DNA of 64,000 nucleotides from Nemophila menziesii (Eukaryota > Streptophyta > Magnoliopsida > Boraginales > Hydrophyllaceae): NCBI GenBank assembly GCA_029959085.1, contig JARWIR010000093.1, forward strand, positions 1,853,501 to 1,917,500, given 5' to 3'. Every line of letters starts with the position of its first letter. Within the stretch, counting starts at the first letter, position 1. The notes under the pieces are model-generated. The model saw nothing but the letters and a program-made list of their open reading frames with translations. It ran no database searches and was not told the origin of the DNA. Shown here piece after piece: positions 1 to 10,646 of the stretch. A program made the translations under genes and the position numbers.

Positions 1-98
1 GGTCATACTATATAATATTTGTTTTAAGTTATGCTTTGGGTGTTATTCACTAGACCCTACATTTTTGCGTTTCGCCTAAGGCCCTTGTTTTTATTTTA

Positions 99-134
99 CT
101 TTGTCGGGACGACAAAGGTTTGAGTTTGAGGTCT
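99..134 (+). promoter_or_regulatory. pre-PPT hairpin and polypurine tract of P
   Basis: A perfect 8-bp stem with a GGA loop (CTTTGTCG-GGA-CGACAAAG, 99-117) is followed by TTTGAGTTTGAGGTCT and then the LTR start TGATGTCTCC. In retrotransposons the purine tract directly before the 3' LTR primes plus-strand DNA synthesis. The same hairpin plus tract stands before the 3' LTRs of B, C and F, and in altered form in A, E and G. The P tract has decayed slightly (GTTTGAGG instead of GTTGGGGG). Confidence 0.7.
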
Positions 135-1183
135 TGATGTCTCCCATTTTGTTTTAATTATATGTCCTTATCAGACATCATTTTAGGCGATTAATTGACT
201 TATTTGATAGACTTTTAAGCTTAATTGGTAATATTGCATTTTCTCCCCTGGGATTTGTATTATTTGCGTTTTAGAGCTTTTGTGCGTTAATTTGTTTGTT
301 TTTAGTGTAAGGTTCTTAGGTCCATGGATTCTATGGAGCACAAATACAATAATGATATATGAGAATTAAAGTCTTAGATCGAGCGGAGAAGTCAAAGGCA
401 AGAAAAGATGATCCAAAGAATTGACTAGAGGAGAGTGAAATCTGGAATGCTGTTACAAATCACTGTTTTTGAGCTACTTGTCCACTAATCCAGCCTTAGA
501 GTCATGAAATAATAATTTTCATCCTTGAGTCAGGAAGATTTTGCGACTGGAATGAAGTGATTTGGAGTTCGGACGCAAAAGTTACAATCGTTTTACTAAC
601 AGCTGTACATCAGTTACATGATTTCAATTTAGCATTGGGCTTTTATTTCATTTAACCTATTTCCTTAAAAAAAAAAGTCCAATCTGATTTCTCCATTATA
701 AGTAGGCCTTTAGACCTCATTATTAAGCACCTCTCATTATTTTCTTCAGTTTACATCATCCTTAGAGAGAGCGTCAAGAGGTAGAAGATATTAGAATCCC
801 GACTAGTATTAAAATACCAATTCTACCCTTAAACAGAAACGTTAATTAAATTGATTAGGTGAACCCCTTGCGAAACACAAGTACATTTCTCATTCTTGTG
901 TCTACTTATTTTTATTTTACTTCCGTTTATTCATTTGCATTATTTAATTTAGTACTTTAATTATTTGCATCTTAGATTTATAAACAAAACCCAACAAATA
1001 TTCTATCATTTATTTTACTTTCATAACTATTATCCTTACTTATTGTATAACATCATAAGTCATATCCATCCGTCCCTGGGATCGATTCCCGTTTACCGGA
1101 TTATTACTTGGACGACCAGTACACTTGCGGTCTGTGTCCCTCCTTTTTAGGGGTGTGATTTTATCACACACCAGGAGACACCA
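135..1183 (+). repeat. 3' LTR of P
   Basis: Starts TGATGTCTCC and ends GGAGACACCA, about 1049 bp. The right-hand 400 bp is close to other LTRs of the group. It is shorter than the about 1788-bp LTR of A because the middle appears deleted: the text jumps near 790 from a leader-like GCGTCAAGAGGTAGAAG to the AATCCCGACTA segment. A possible TATA element (ATTATAAGTA) lies near 694. A weak inverted copy of the LTR terminus (CAGACATCA, about 171) sits inside the first 45 bp. Confidence 0.8.
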
Positions 1184-1705
1184 CTTGACTAACCACGCAA
1201 CCAGTTGGGTAAAAGACTTAAACATTCAAAGGTAGGTTATAGTCGCCCTGACGGGGTTTGTAATACCATAGAATTGCTCCTAAGTCCACCCTGACGGGGT
1301 TAGGAGATATTTAAATCCCGACTAATACAAAAATATCGATTCAGCCCTTAAACGAAAGCACTGATTAAATAAATTTAGGTGAAACCCTTGCGAGACTCAA
1401 GTACCTCTCTCATATTTTCTTCCACACTAATTAGTATTTCATTTCAGTATTTCATTTCAGTTAATCAATTTAGTAATTTATTTTCTTGCGTCTTTAGTTT
1501 TAAAAACAAAACCAAACAAACATTTTAATAATTTATTTTTCAGTCTTAACAATTATCTTCACTTATTTGATAAACATCAGGAGTCGTATCTATCCGTCCC
1601 TGAGCTCGAAACCCGTTTATTAGATTATTACTTGCACAACCCGTACACTTGCAGTTAGTGTCATTCTTCAAGGGGTGTGATTTTATCACACACCAGGAGA
1701 CACCA
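1184..1705 (+). repeat. right part of 5' LTR of O
   Basis: Begins mid-LTR because P is inserted there, and ends GGAGACACCA at 1705, six bases before the primer site. It contains two CCCTGACGGGG-type boxes (about 1245 and 1290) and the AATCCCGACTAAT and GTACACTTGCAG segments found in all LTRs of this group. Confidence 0.8.
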
Positions 1706-1711
1706 GGTTTT

Positions 1712-1729
1712 TGGCGCCGCTGCCGGGGA
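1712..1729 (+). other. primer binding site of O (tRNA-Asp type)
   Basis: TGGCGCCGCTGCCGGGGA lies six bases after the LTR end. It complements the 3' end of plant tRNA-Asp (expected TGGCGCCGTTGCCGGGGA) except for one C. Athila elements are known to use tRNA-Asp; Tat/Ogre elements use tRNA-Arg. Confidence 0.85.
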
Positions 1730-1836
1730 CGGTAGCGTGTGACCACGTGTTATCCGTAAGTGATTTAATTGTTATTTTATTTTCAGTTATACGCTTTTTA
1801 TTTGTTTGTTTTTCTCAGGTTTTACAGGTTTGGTAT

Positions 1837-2875
1837 ATGCTCTCAAATCCTGAGAAGTTTATCCGAGTTAAAAATAAGAAAGAATATGAAGAAAGGGAAG
1901 CGAGAGAAAGAAATTACAGTCGTGAATCTTAATAATTTCCAAGATCCCAGAATAGACTTGGATGAATATGGAAACCTGAGAGTGCCACCAGTTGTGCAAG
2001 ACCCACCAGGAGGGAATCAAAACGTTCGAATTCAAGTTCCTCTAGTGGCTTTACCACCTAATAACAATGGAGCTAGAGTTCAACATGAAGACGCACCAAG
2101 GCTCATCCAACCTAATGAATACAGACCATCCTGTTTGCCGCTATTAGAACTCTGTCTACCCGCAATTCAAGGAATCAGATTCAGACCAGACGCGGGTATG
2201 ATCAATCAGTTTATCAGAATTGGACAGTATAGAGGAGCAGCACGTGAAGATCGTATTCGAGTCATGTACAAATTTATGCAAATCTGTGATGCATATGTCA
2301 CTCATGAAGTAACCCAAGAAAAAATGTACTTTTCAATGTTCTCATTCTTCCTCACCAGAGGAGCTAGTGAATGGTATGATCAGCAATAACACGATAAAAT
2401 TTTAACTTGGGATTAACTCCAGGCTGCGTTCTTTGATAGGTATTATCCTCAAAGTGTCAGACTCAGTGGCCAAGTTGATTTAGCAAGTTCCTATCAAGAA
2501 TAGGGAGAAGCTGTAGGAGCTGCTTGGACTCGTTTCTAATCATTATTACAAAAATGCCCATTACATGGATACTCAAATGAATTATACTTTGGAATATTTT
2601 ATCGCAGTTTAGATGAAGCCTCCAAAGAAAAAGTAGTACTATGTGTAAGGGTGGTTTCATGATGGTCCCTGTAAATCAAGCTTTGGATATTATGGATCGA
2701 ATCGTGAAGAATGAGATGAGTTGGCAACCATCAAGATCACCAGTTCGAGTTTCAGAAAAAGGTACTTTGAATGTAGACGCAGAAACAACTTTGAATGCTA
2801 AGATTGCTGCTCTTGTGAATAAGGTAAAGCAATTATCTGTGTCTAACAAACAAGCTATTGTTAATGTTGTACAAG
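1837..2875 (+). pseudogene. gag of element O, first part (interrupted by A)
   Basis: Gag makes the capsid and nucleocapsid of the virus-like particle. The start at 1837 follows the leader motif TTTCTCAGGTTTTACAGG seen before gag in related elements. The reading shifts frame near 1900, then runs open to 2389 with the capsid core FRPDAGMINQF, MYKFMQICDAYVTHEVTQE and FLTRGASEWYDQQ. After that it is broken by several stops where A has glutamine or proline codons; three are CAA to TAA changes. The segment 2641-2875 (ALDIMDRIVKNEMSWQ) is again open and stops where A is inserted. The other half resumes at 24906. Confidence 0.85.
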
Positions 2876-4663
2876 TGATGTCTCCCTATTCGTTCTAAAT
2901 ATTAGCCCTCTGGAGACATCATTTTAGGTGAATTATTAACTTATTAGCTAGACTTTTATGCATATTTCGTCATATTGCACTTTCTCCCCTTGGAATTAGA
3001 CTATTTGCATTTTTAGAGCTTTTGTGCGTTAATTTGATTCTTTTTAGTGCAAAGTTAGTATGTTCTTAAATTTCAATGCAAGGTGGAGAAGTGAGAATTA
3101 GAGTGTTAGCTTATTTTAGTGTGTTAGGAAGTATTTCTAGTCGACATTCTAATTCTAGAGTGCACTTTCCTATTTATAATTCTTGAATTATAAATTTATT
3201 CTTTTTAAGCATATGCAGTTTAATTATTTATTTATTGTGAAGCTTTAAAATATAAATGGTAAGTACTTAGAGACCAAGTCGAGTTAGAGAAGGAAGGGAA
3301 AGAGATTTACATGGAAATAAGAAGATTTAGGAAGGATATATGCAAAAAAAGGAAAAGATAAAGCTACCTTATGAATCTGAAATTCCAGCCACGTTTCAAA
3401 TACGAGTCCATAACTTAAGATTGGCTAGGAATTTGGATGAATGGTCTGCACCAATGGAAATATCTTTCCGAGACAAGTGGTTTCATATATTGGAACATCT
3501 CAAACGGATAAGTATTGAAAGAGATATGACCAAAACAAATCAGCAGCAGAATCTTACTTTTCCTAGAATTTAGGGTTACGAATTAAAGAGTTCTTGACTT
3601 GTCTTCCACTCCAAGTAAATTCAACTAGGGCTTCCTAACACCTACAAATACACCCCTTACCCTCCTCTTTTACACACACTTCATATAATTATCAAAGATG
3701 CTTAAGGATTCAAGTCAGAGCAAGCAAGAAGGAAGAAAGCTAAGAGCTGGAGCAGTCATCTTCTCTAATTCAAAGCCAAAACCAACCTCTTCATTAGGTT
3801 TATTTATTTTCTTTCTGTAAAACATTATGTCTTTTAATTTATTTGTTTTAGTTTTATTTTCCGTTATGAGCTAAACTTCTTAAGTGCTTGAGAATCGCTA
3901 TATGGGTTGAACCTTAATTTATTTAATTGATGCTTTCTGATTTGGGATTTTTATAATTTAATTCGAATTGAGTAATTTAGTATTGTTTGTTATCGTAAGT
4001 TAATTTCACTATATTTAATTTGTCCAATTAGACATAGGTTTGAGTAATTAAGCTATTCATTTTGGTGGGAAAGTGATCATCTTGACGGGGGGTTTAATTA
4101 CTGACATAGGTAATAAACGTAAGATAGAGATTATTGATCCTGACGGACTTAGTTAATCTTATAGACAATTGGGTAAAGAACCTGACATTCGAAGGTGGAT
4201 TATGATCGCCTTGGCGGGGTTTGTAACATCTGAGAATAGCTCCTAAGTCCACCCTGACAGGGGTTAGGAGAATCTAGAATCTCGACTATTACTAGTTACT
4301 AATTTGTCCCTTAGAAGAAGCATTGATTAAGTTTATTTTGGTGAAACCTAGCGTGACTCAAGTACTATTCTCTCATCTTTTCGTCTCTTCATATTTATTT
4401 TCTTGCATTAGTTTTAATTTTAGTTTAATATTTACGTTATTTGCACTTTAGTCCTTTAAACAAAAACAAAATAAAAATCCATTTCTGTACTTTTAATTTT
4501 CATTCAAGCAACTATTTCTATTTATTGCATAACACTTGAATCATACCTAATCCGTCCCTGAGATCGATCCCATTTACCGGTTATTATTTGGACGACCCGT
4601 ACACTTGTGGTACGTGTCTTGCCTTTTTAGGTGTGTTTATTTAGAACACACTAGGAGACACCA
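2876..4663 (+). repeat. 5' LTR of A
   Basis: TGATGTCTCC...GGAGACACCA, 1788 bp. The first 46 bp form an inverted repeat (TGATGTCTCC at 2876-2885, GGAGACATCA at 2912-2921). The TATA position has mutated to TACAAATA (3643-3650), whereas the 3' LTR keeps TATAAATA, so this promoter may be weakened. Four GACGG-type boxes lie downstream (about 4083, 4140, 4215, 4250). Confidence 0.92.
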
Positions 4664-4669
4664 AGTTTT

Positions 4670-4687
4670 TGGCGCCGCTGCCGGGGA
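4670..4687 (+). other. primer binding site of A
   Basis: TGGCGCCGCTGCCGGGGA, six bases after the LTR, identical to the site of O and of minus-strand elements C, E and F. It matches tRNA-Asp with one mismatch. Confidence 0.88.
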
Positions 4688-4815
4688 CAGTAGCGTGTGA
4701 CCACGGTGTTAGCCGTAAGTGTTTTAGTTGCTAGTTTTTAGTTTAGTTTTATTTTTATTTTTCAGTTTTACGCTTTGGGTTGTTCTTTCTTTCTCAGGTT
4801 TACAGGTTCTGGTAT

Positions 4816-6215
4816 ATGCTTGGAGATATCGTGATTCTTGAAAATCCCGGAAACCTAGTTCGAGAAACAAACAAAAGAAAGAGAGAAGCTAAAGCAAAGG
4901 AAAGGGAAGACGAAATGGCAAATTTAGTTGAGAATCCCGTGATTCAGTTGGATAAAAACGGTCTTCCAATAGTTCCACCAGTATTACCAGTCCCACCGAT
5001 AGGAGTCCAAATACCAATTCCTCCCGAAGATCAACAACAACTCAATAATAATGGTGGAGTACTTCAAGATAATGGACCGCAAATCTTCCAACCGAACAAC
5101 CACATACCTTTTCACATACCACCACTAGGACACCGTCCTCCCGCAATTCAAGGAATTCGATTCAGACCAGACGCGGGTATGATTAATCAGTTTACAACCG
5201 TTGGACAGTATAGTGGTGCAGCGCGTGAAGATCCTATTCGCGCTATGTACAAGTTTATGCAAATCTGTGATGCATATGTCACCCCTGGAGTAACCCAAGA
5301 ACAAATGTACTTTCATATGTTTCCATTCTTCTTCAACGGAGGAGCTAGTGAGTGGTATGATCAACAACCACACCACGCGATCTTGACTTGGGATCAACTT
5401 CAGACAGCCTTTTTCGGCAGGTACTATCCTCAAAGTGTTCGACTTAGTGGGCAATTAGATATTGTTAGTTTTCGCCAAGAGCCAGGAGAAACTATAGGTG
5501 TTGCATGGACTCGTTTTCAATCCTTATTACGCAAGTGCCCATTACACGAGTACTCTTTTGAATTACAGCTTGGGATATTTTATCGAAGTTTAGGTGAAGC
5601 CGCGAAAGACAAGATCGATACTATGTGCCAAGGTGGTCTCATGATGGTCACAACTGATCTAGCTCTGATCATCATGAACCGAATTGTGAAGAATGAAATG
5701 AGTTGGCAATCCTCGAAATTAACGGTTAGAGCTCTGAAAGAGGTACTTTGAATTTGGATACAGACACTGCATTGAACGCTAAGATTGCCACACTTGAGAA
5801 CAAGATGAAACAATTATCTATGTCGAATAAAGCTATGGTAAACGTTGTTAATGAACCAGAATTATGTTCTAGTTGTGGAGGAGATGATCATAGCTGGGAA
5901 GAATGTGCTAAATTAGGTTTTATGTTATAATAGAATCTGTTTATTTTGTTAATCATCGAAGTAACTATTCAGGTGGTCAAGGGTATGGAAATCAAAACAG
6001 AAATCATCCAGACTTTTAGTATTCGAATCCACATGGGCCAGCCAATCCTGGAACATATTAACAAAGGCCTCAAGGGAACAACTACCAGTTTCGAACGCAA
6101 AACCAATACCAAGGGAACTAACCTAGAACCGATCAAGATGCTTATTCAGATTCACTATCTCAAAAGGCGCTTCCCTCGCGACCTCAAGAAGGTACAACCA
6201 CCTCGAGTGAGTTAG
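4816..6215 (+). pseudogene. gag of element A (capsid and zinc knuckle)
   Basis: Structural protein of the particle. I place the start at 4816, after the conserved TTTCTCAGGTTTACAGG leader; the longer upstream Met at 4780 lies in that leader. Capsid motifs: FRPDAGMINQF, MYKFMQICDAYVTPGVTQEQ, NGGASEWYDQQ, LTWDQLQTAFFGRYYPQSV and WTRFQSLLRKCP. A frameshift near 5745 moves the reading to the frame holding the zinc knuckle CSSCGGDDHSWEEC (about 5866-5907). Another change of frame and stops follow in the Asn/Gln/Tyr-rich linker (5930-6215). Family membership is clear; the gene is dead. Confidence 0.88.
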
Positions 6216-6223
6216 CACTCACT

Positions 6224-6871
6224 TTGACGCAATACATAGCCAATTCTAGTAAAAGGTCAGAGAAAATCGAAATCCAGCTACCTCGATTCATGGACGATAC
6301 CCACACAAGAGAAAATAAGATGAATGAAACATTGAACTCACATTCCACTTTGTTAAAACTCTTAGAGACTCAAATATCAAAGATCGCCAACAGTTTGAAT
6401 GTTCGAAGCCAAGGCCAACTCCAGAGTGACACAAAAATTCCTAAACAAAGGGAGGATTTTAACGCGATCACTACCAGAAGCGGTAAGACTTTGCAACCAC
6501 CACCCTTCCCGGTTATGAAAGAAAAGGAAGTTACTAGAAAAGAAAAACCGTTAGAAGAGGTGGAAGAAAAAGATGAAGAACCTGAAGTGGTAGAAGTGGA
6601 GAAGATTCCGGAAATTCCGAAAAAGAAAGATGTCGCAGAAACCCGTCCTCCTCCACCTTTCCCCTACAGAGTTCAGAAGAAAGGAGATATGGTTGAATAT
6701 CAAAGATTCTTGAATAGGGTGAGAGGTCTAAATATTAACATTCCGTTGTTAGAAGCTATCAAAGACATACCAAAATACGTGAAGTTTTTAAGGAGAGCCC
6801 TCACCAACAAAAAACCATACTGTGATAATGAAATGGTGGGATTACCTGAAGAGTGTAGTGCCATCTGTTAG
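6224..6871 (+). pseudogene. gag C-terminal/linker part of A, up to protease
   Basis: Open for 215 codons. Contains AITTRSGKTLQPPPFPVMKE (the Athila gag-pro linker), a Glu/Lys-rich stretch, then RPPPPFPYRVQKKGDMVEYQ, LNINIPLLEAIKDIPKYVK and GLPEECSAIC. It ends at a TAG (6869) where F reads CAG, so this stop is a C-to-T change inside what was one gag-pol frame. The zinc-knuckle segment before it is in a different frame. Confidence 0.85.
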
Positions 6872-7500
6872 AGCAAATTTCCACCGAAGCTACTTGATCC
6901 TGGAAGTTTTACGCTTCCAATCTCGATTGGTAGTGAGTGGAAGGGGAAAGATTTATGCGATTTAGGTGCATGTATTAATCTCATGCCCAAATCAATTTTT
7001 GATATGCTAAAGATTGGAGATATGAGACCTACCTCTATGGTCCTACAAATGGCGGATAGATCACTCGTGCATCCTAAGGGACGAATCGAAGATGTCCTCG
7101 TCAAGGCATGTACTTTAGTTTTTCCCGTTGATTTTGTTATTCTTGAATACGAAACGGATAGGAATTTCCCCATCATCTTGGGACGACCATTCCTAGCCAC
7201 GGGGCGTACTTTAATTGATGTAGAAAACGGCGAATTAACCATGAGAATCCAAGACGAGGAAGTAAAATTCAATCTATTTCGAGCCATGAAATTCCCAGAC
7301 GTTCCCGGAGATTGTTTCCGAATTGATATAGCAGAATACGCCACGCAAGAGGTATTTGATTACTTTAATTATGCTGACATCTTGCAGGCTGCGTTAACAT
7401 TAGATTTACCAGAGATGATGGAAGAGCTTGCCGAAACAGTGGAAACTCATAACTCTGAGAATCCAAAATACAGGCGTCTAGCCTACGAACCATTGCATGA
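6872..7500 (+). pseudogene. retroviral-type aspartic protease of A
   Basis: Cleaves the Gag-Pol precursor in an active element. In the same frame as the gag linker, after the TAG. The active site reads LCDLGACINLMP (about 6955-6990), where Athila proteases usually have D-x-G-A-S. It is followed by MVLQMADRSLVHPKGRIEDV, the flap-like FVILEYETDRNFPIILGRPF and LATGRTLIDVENGELTMRIQ. The Cys after D-L-G-A replaces the usual Ser. The frame stays open into the RT region to 7873. Confidence 0.85.
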
Positions 7501-8307
7501 CGCAAGGGAGATTGAGCCTCCAAAGAAACCATCCATTGAATCTCCCCTGAAGCTAGAAGAGAAACCACTCCCTTCCCACTCGAGGTATTCATATTTAGGT
7601 GCTAATGATACTCTACCTGTTATTGTTTCAGCTACTTTAACAGGTCCTCAAGAAGGCAAATTGTTGCGTGTACTAAGAGCGGATAAAGAGGTGATATGTT
7701 GGACTATTGCTAACATCAAAGGTATTAGCCCTTCCTATTGCCAATACAAGATCATTCTGGAGGACAATAGTACACGTTCAGCTGAAGGACAGAGACGATT
7801 GATGCCTGCAATGAAGGAAGTGGTAAAGAAAGAAGTGATCAAGCTACTAGATGCGGGATCATCTACCCCATAAATAGTAGTGATTGGGTGATTCCAGTTC
7901 AATGCTTACCAAAGAAGGGTGGTATCACTACCATCATGAATGACAAGAATGAATCCATACCCTCGAGGACCGTTGTTGGTTGGAGAGTTTGTATGGTCTA
8001 TCGCAAGTTGAACAAGGCTACTAGAAAAGACCATTTTCCACTCCCTTTCATTGATCAGATGTTGGACACATTAGCCGGTAGAGAGTATTATTGTTTCTTA
8101 GATGGGTATTCCGGTTACAATCAAATTTGCGTAGATCCTGATGACCAACATAACACCACATTCACATGTCCTTTTGGTACTTTCGTATACCGAAGGATGC
8201 CTTTTTGACTATGTAATGCACCTGCTACTTTCCAACGTTGCATGATGCCAATCTTTGGTGATATGATTGATCGTTTTCTTGAGGTATTCATGGATGACTT
8301 CTCTGTT
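7501..8307 (+). pseudogene. truncated reverse transcriptase of A
   Basis: Front half of an Athila-type Ty3/gypsy RT. Visible motifs: LGANDTLPVIVSATLTGPQE, WTIANIKGISPSYCQYKI, EVIKLLDAG, then after a frame change VGWRVCMVYRKLNKATRKDH, CFLDGYSGYNQI, TTFTCPFGTFVYRRMPF, NAPATFQRCM and the catalytic FMDDFSV (about 8287-8305). There is one stop after RRMPF (8206-8208). The reading ends immediately after the catalytic aspartates, where sequence jumps to the pre-PPT hairpin. The palm and thumb, RNase H and integrase are absent. Confidence 0.88.
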
Positions 8308-8339
8308 GTCGGGACGACAAAGGTTTGAGTTGGGGGTTT
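8302..8339 (+). promoter_or_regulatory. deletion junction, pre-PPT hairpin and PPT of A
   Basis: RT coding runs into GTTGTCGGGACGACAAAGG, the hairpin that stands before the PPT in P, B, C and F. The left arm has lost its outermost pairs because it was partly built from RT sequence. The tract TTTGAGTTGGGGGTTT then leads into the 3' LTR. Short homology (about TGTCGGG) probably joined the two deletion ends. Confidence 0.7.
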
Positions 8340-9725
8340 TGATGTCTCCCTATTTGTTCTAAATATTAGCCCTCTGGAGACATCATTTTAGGTGAATTAT
8401 TGACTTATTAGCTAGACTTTTATGCATATTTCGTCATATTGCACTTTCTCCCCTTGGAATTAGACTATTTGAATTTTTAGAGCTTTTGTGCGTTAATTTG
8501 ATTCTTTTTAGTGCAAAGTTAGTATGTTATTAAATTTCAATGCAAGGTGGAGAAGTGAGAATTAGATTCTTAGCTTATTTTTAGTGTGTTAGGAAGTAAT
8601 TCTAGTCGAATTTCTAATTCTACAGTGCACTTTCCTATTTCTAATTCTTGAATTATAAATTTATTCTTTTTAAGCATATGCGGTTTAATTATTTATTTAT
8701 TGTGAAGCTTTAAAAGATAAATGGTAAGTACTTAGAGACCAAGTAGAGTTAGAGAAGGAAGGGAAAGATATTTACATGGAAATAAGAAGATTTAGGAAGG
8801 ATATATGCAAATAAGGAAAAGATAAAGCTGCCTTATGAATCTGAAATTCCAGCCACGTTTCAAATACGAGTCCATAACTTAAGATTGGCTAGGAATTTGG
8901 ATGAATGGTATGCACCAATGGAAATCTCTTTCCAAGACAAGCGGTTTCATATATTGGAACATCTCAAACGGATAAGTATTGAAAGAGATATGACCAAAAC
9001 AAATCAGCAGCAGAATCTTACCTTTTCTAGAATTTAGGGTTACGAATTAAAGAGTTCTTGACTTGTCTTCCACTCCAAGTAAATTCGACCTAGGTCTTTC
9101 TAACACCTATAAATACACCCCTTAGCCTCCTCTTTTACACACACTTCATATAATTATCAAAGAGGCTTAAGGATTCAAGTCAGAGCAAGTAGGAAGGAAG
9201 AAAGCTAAGAGCTGGAGCAGTCATCTTCTCTAATTCAAAGCCAAACCCAACCTCTCCATTAGGTTTATTTATTTTTTTCTGTAAAACATTATGTCTTTTA
9301 ATTTATTTGTTTTAGTTTTATTTTCCGTCATGAGCTAAACTTCTTAAGTGCTTGAGAATCGTTATATTGGTTGAACCTTAGCTTATTTAATTAATGCTTT
9401 CTGATTTGGGATTTTTATAATTTAATTTGAATTGAGTGATTTAGTATTGTTTGTTATCGTAAGTTAATTTCACAATATTTAATTTGGCCAATTAGACATA
9501 GGTTTGAGTAATTAAGCTATTCACTTTGGTGGGGAAGTGATCATCTTGACAAGGGGTTTAATTACTGACATAGGTAATAAACGTAAGATAGAAATTATTG
9601 ATCCTGACGGACTTAGTTAATCTTATAGCCAATTGGATAAAGAACCTGACATTCGAAGGTGGATTATGATCGCCCTGGCGGGGTTTGTAACATCTGAGAA
9701 TGGCTCCTAAGTCCACCCTGACGGG
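8340..9725 (+). repeat. 3' LTR of A, left part (interrupted by copia X)
   Basis: TGATGTCTCC start, collinear with the 5' LTR 2876-4255. Keeps a TATAAATA box (9108-9115). It breaks after ACGGG (9721-9725), the TSD of X; the rest of the LTR resumes at 24495. Confidence 0.92.
9108..9115 (+). promoter_or_regulatory. TATA box of A-type LTR
   Basis: TATAAATA, in the context CACCTATAAATACACCCC that recurs in the LTRs of B, C and G. Likely the core promoter of the LTR (U3/R boundary shortly downstream). Confidence 0.55.
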
Positions 9726-9835
9726 TTTTGGATTAATGCTTTATATTTGTTAATTTAAATGTATAAACGTTAATCTGATCATGTTCTTTTAGGAGAAGAG
9801 GAAGAGACTTAGATTAATATAAAGGATTAACTAAG

Positions 9836-10065
9836 GGCCCGTTTGGAAGTGCTTATTTTAGAGTAAAAAAGCGCTTTTGGAATAAAATTCAAAATTTAAA
9901 AAAATTATTAAAAATAATTTTGAAATCTAAAATTATTGAAAGTGCTTTTTTTTAAGAAGCACATATTTGGTGCTTCTCAAAAAAGTGCTTTTCAAGGTAA
10001 AAAAAACTTTTAAAATGCTAAAATCACTTTTAAGTGCTTCTCCAAAAAAGCACTTCCAAACGAGC
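9836..10065. mobile_element. MITE, hAT-like by TIR style
   Basis: About 230 bp with terminal inverted repeats GCCCGTTTGGAAGTGCTT and GCTCGTTTGGAAGTGCTT (reverse of right end), one mismatch. ACTAAG flanks both sides (9830-9835 and 10066-10071). The interior is full of AAGTGCTTTT words. There is no coding capacity. The hAT assignment is inference from the TIR look; hAT normally makes 8-bp duplications and only 6 bp match here. Confidence 0.75.
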
Positions 10066-10638
10066 ACTAAGACTCTTCCCATTCCCTTTGAGAAGTGGAA
10101 AAGACTACTTTTGTGAATGTTTTTGTCCCACATAGGAGGTGAGTAAAAAAGTTTATCTACTTAAATAAACTCACCTATGTATTTTTATCACAAGAGCTAG
10201 TCACTATGGAAGCTAAAAGGGAACAAGGAAGCCCCCACACGCGCGCACCACCGCCCGTCCCGGCCCGGCCCGGCACCGGCGACGGCGTGGTGCGTGGGGC
10301 ATGGGTCGTGGGGGAGTTGGGGAGTTTGGGGAGTCAAAAAATGAAAAATGAAATGGATTTTCCTACCAGCTCTTATAGTGGTCGTTGACAATTCAAACTC
10401 AAACGTAGAGACAAGTCTCCACCAATCACGCACGCGTTAAAGAATAAGAATATTCCAACAGCTGTTACAAGGAGATAGTCAACACATGGGAATATCAAAG
10501 TCAAAGCTGTTACAGAATATAAAAAACGTGGAGGTTAAAAGCCAATCAAAACCGTCAACCCAATCAAGTCAACTACGGGAGGTAATCATGGGACTTAATG
10601 GGGACGTTTCTGAATGGTTTGATTCTTCACCTCTCCCC

Positions 10639-10646
10639 TATATAAA
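10639..10646 (+). promoter_or_regulatory. TATA box of copia X LTR
   Basis: TATATAAA in a C-rich context about 50 bp before the R-U5-like repeat begins at 10689. This fits a transcription start near 10670-10690. Confidence 0.6.

Larger units (their letters stand above)
1..1183 (+). mobile_element. 3' end of Athila-like LTR retrotransposon P (rest lies left of window)
   Basis: Positions 1-134 are the last stretch of the internal region. They hold the hairpin and polypurine tract that precede the 3' LTR in all related elements here. The 3' LTR follows at 135-1183. After it the sequence drops abruptly into the middle of another LTR (O), so P inserted into the 5' LTR of O. The right-hand TSD would be CTTGA (1184-1188); the left copy is outside the window. 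No coding sequence of P is visible. Confidence 0.8.

Noticed and set aside
1712..1729. tRNA gene fragment
   Set aside because: The match is to the complement of the tRNA 3' end only and lies next to an LTR, so it is a primer site.
5125..5454. Minus-strand ORF of 109 codons opposite A gag
   Set aside because: It is the shadow of the capsid core on the other strand; no independent motif.
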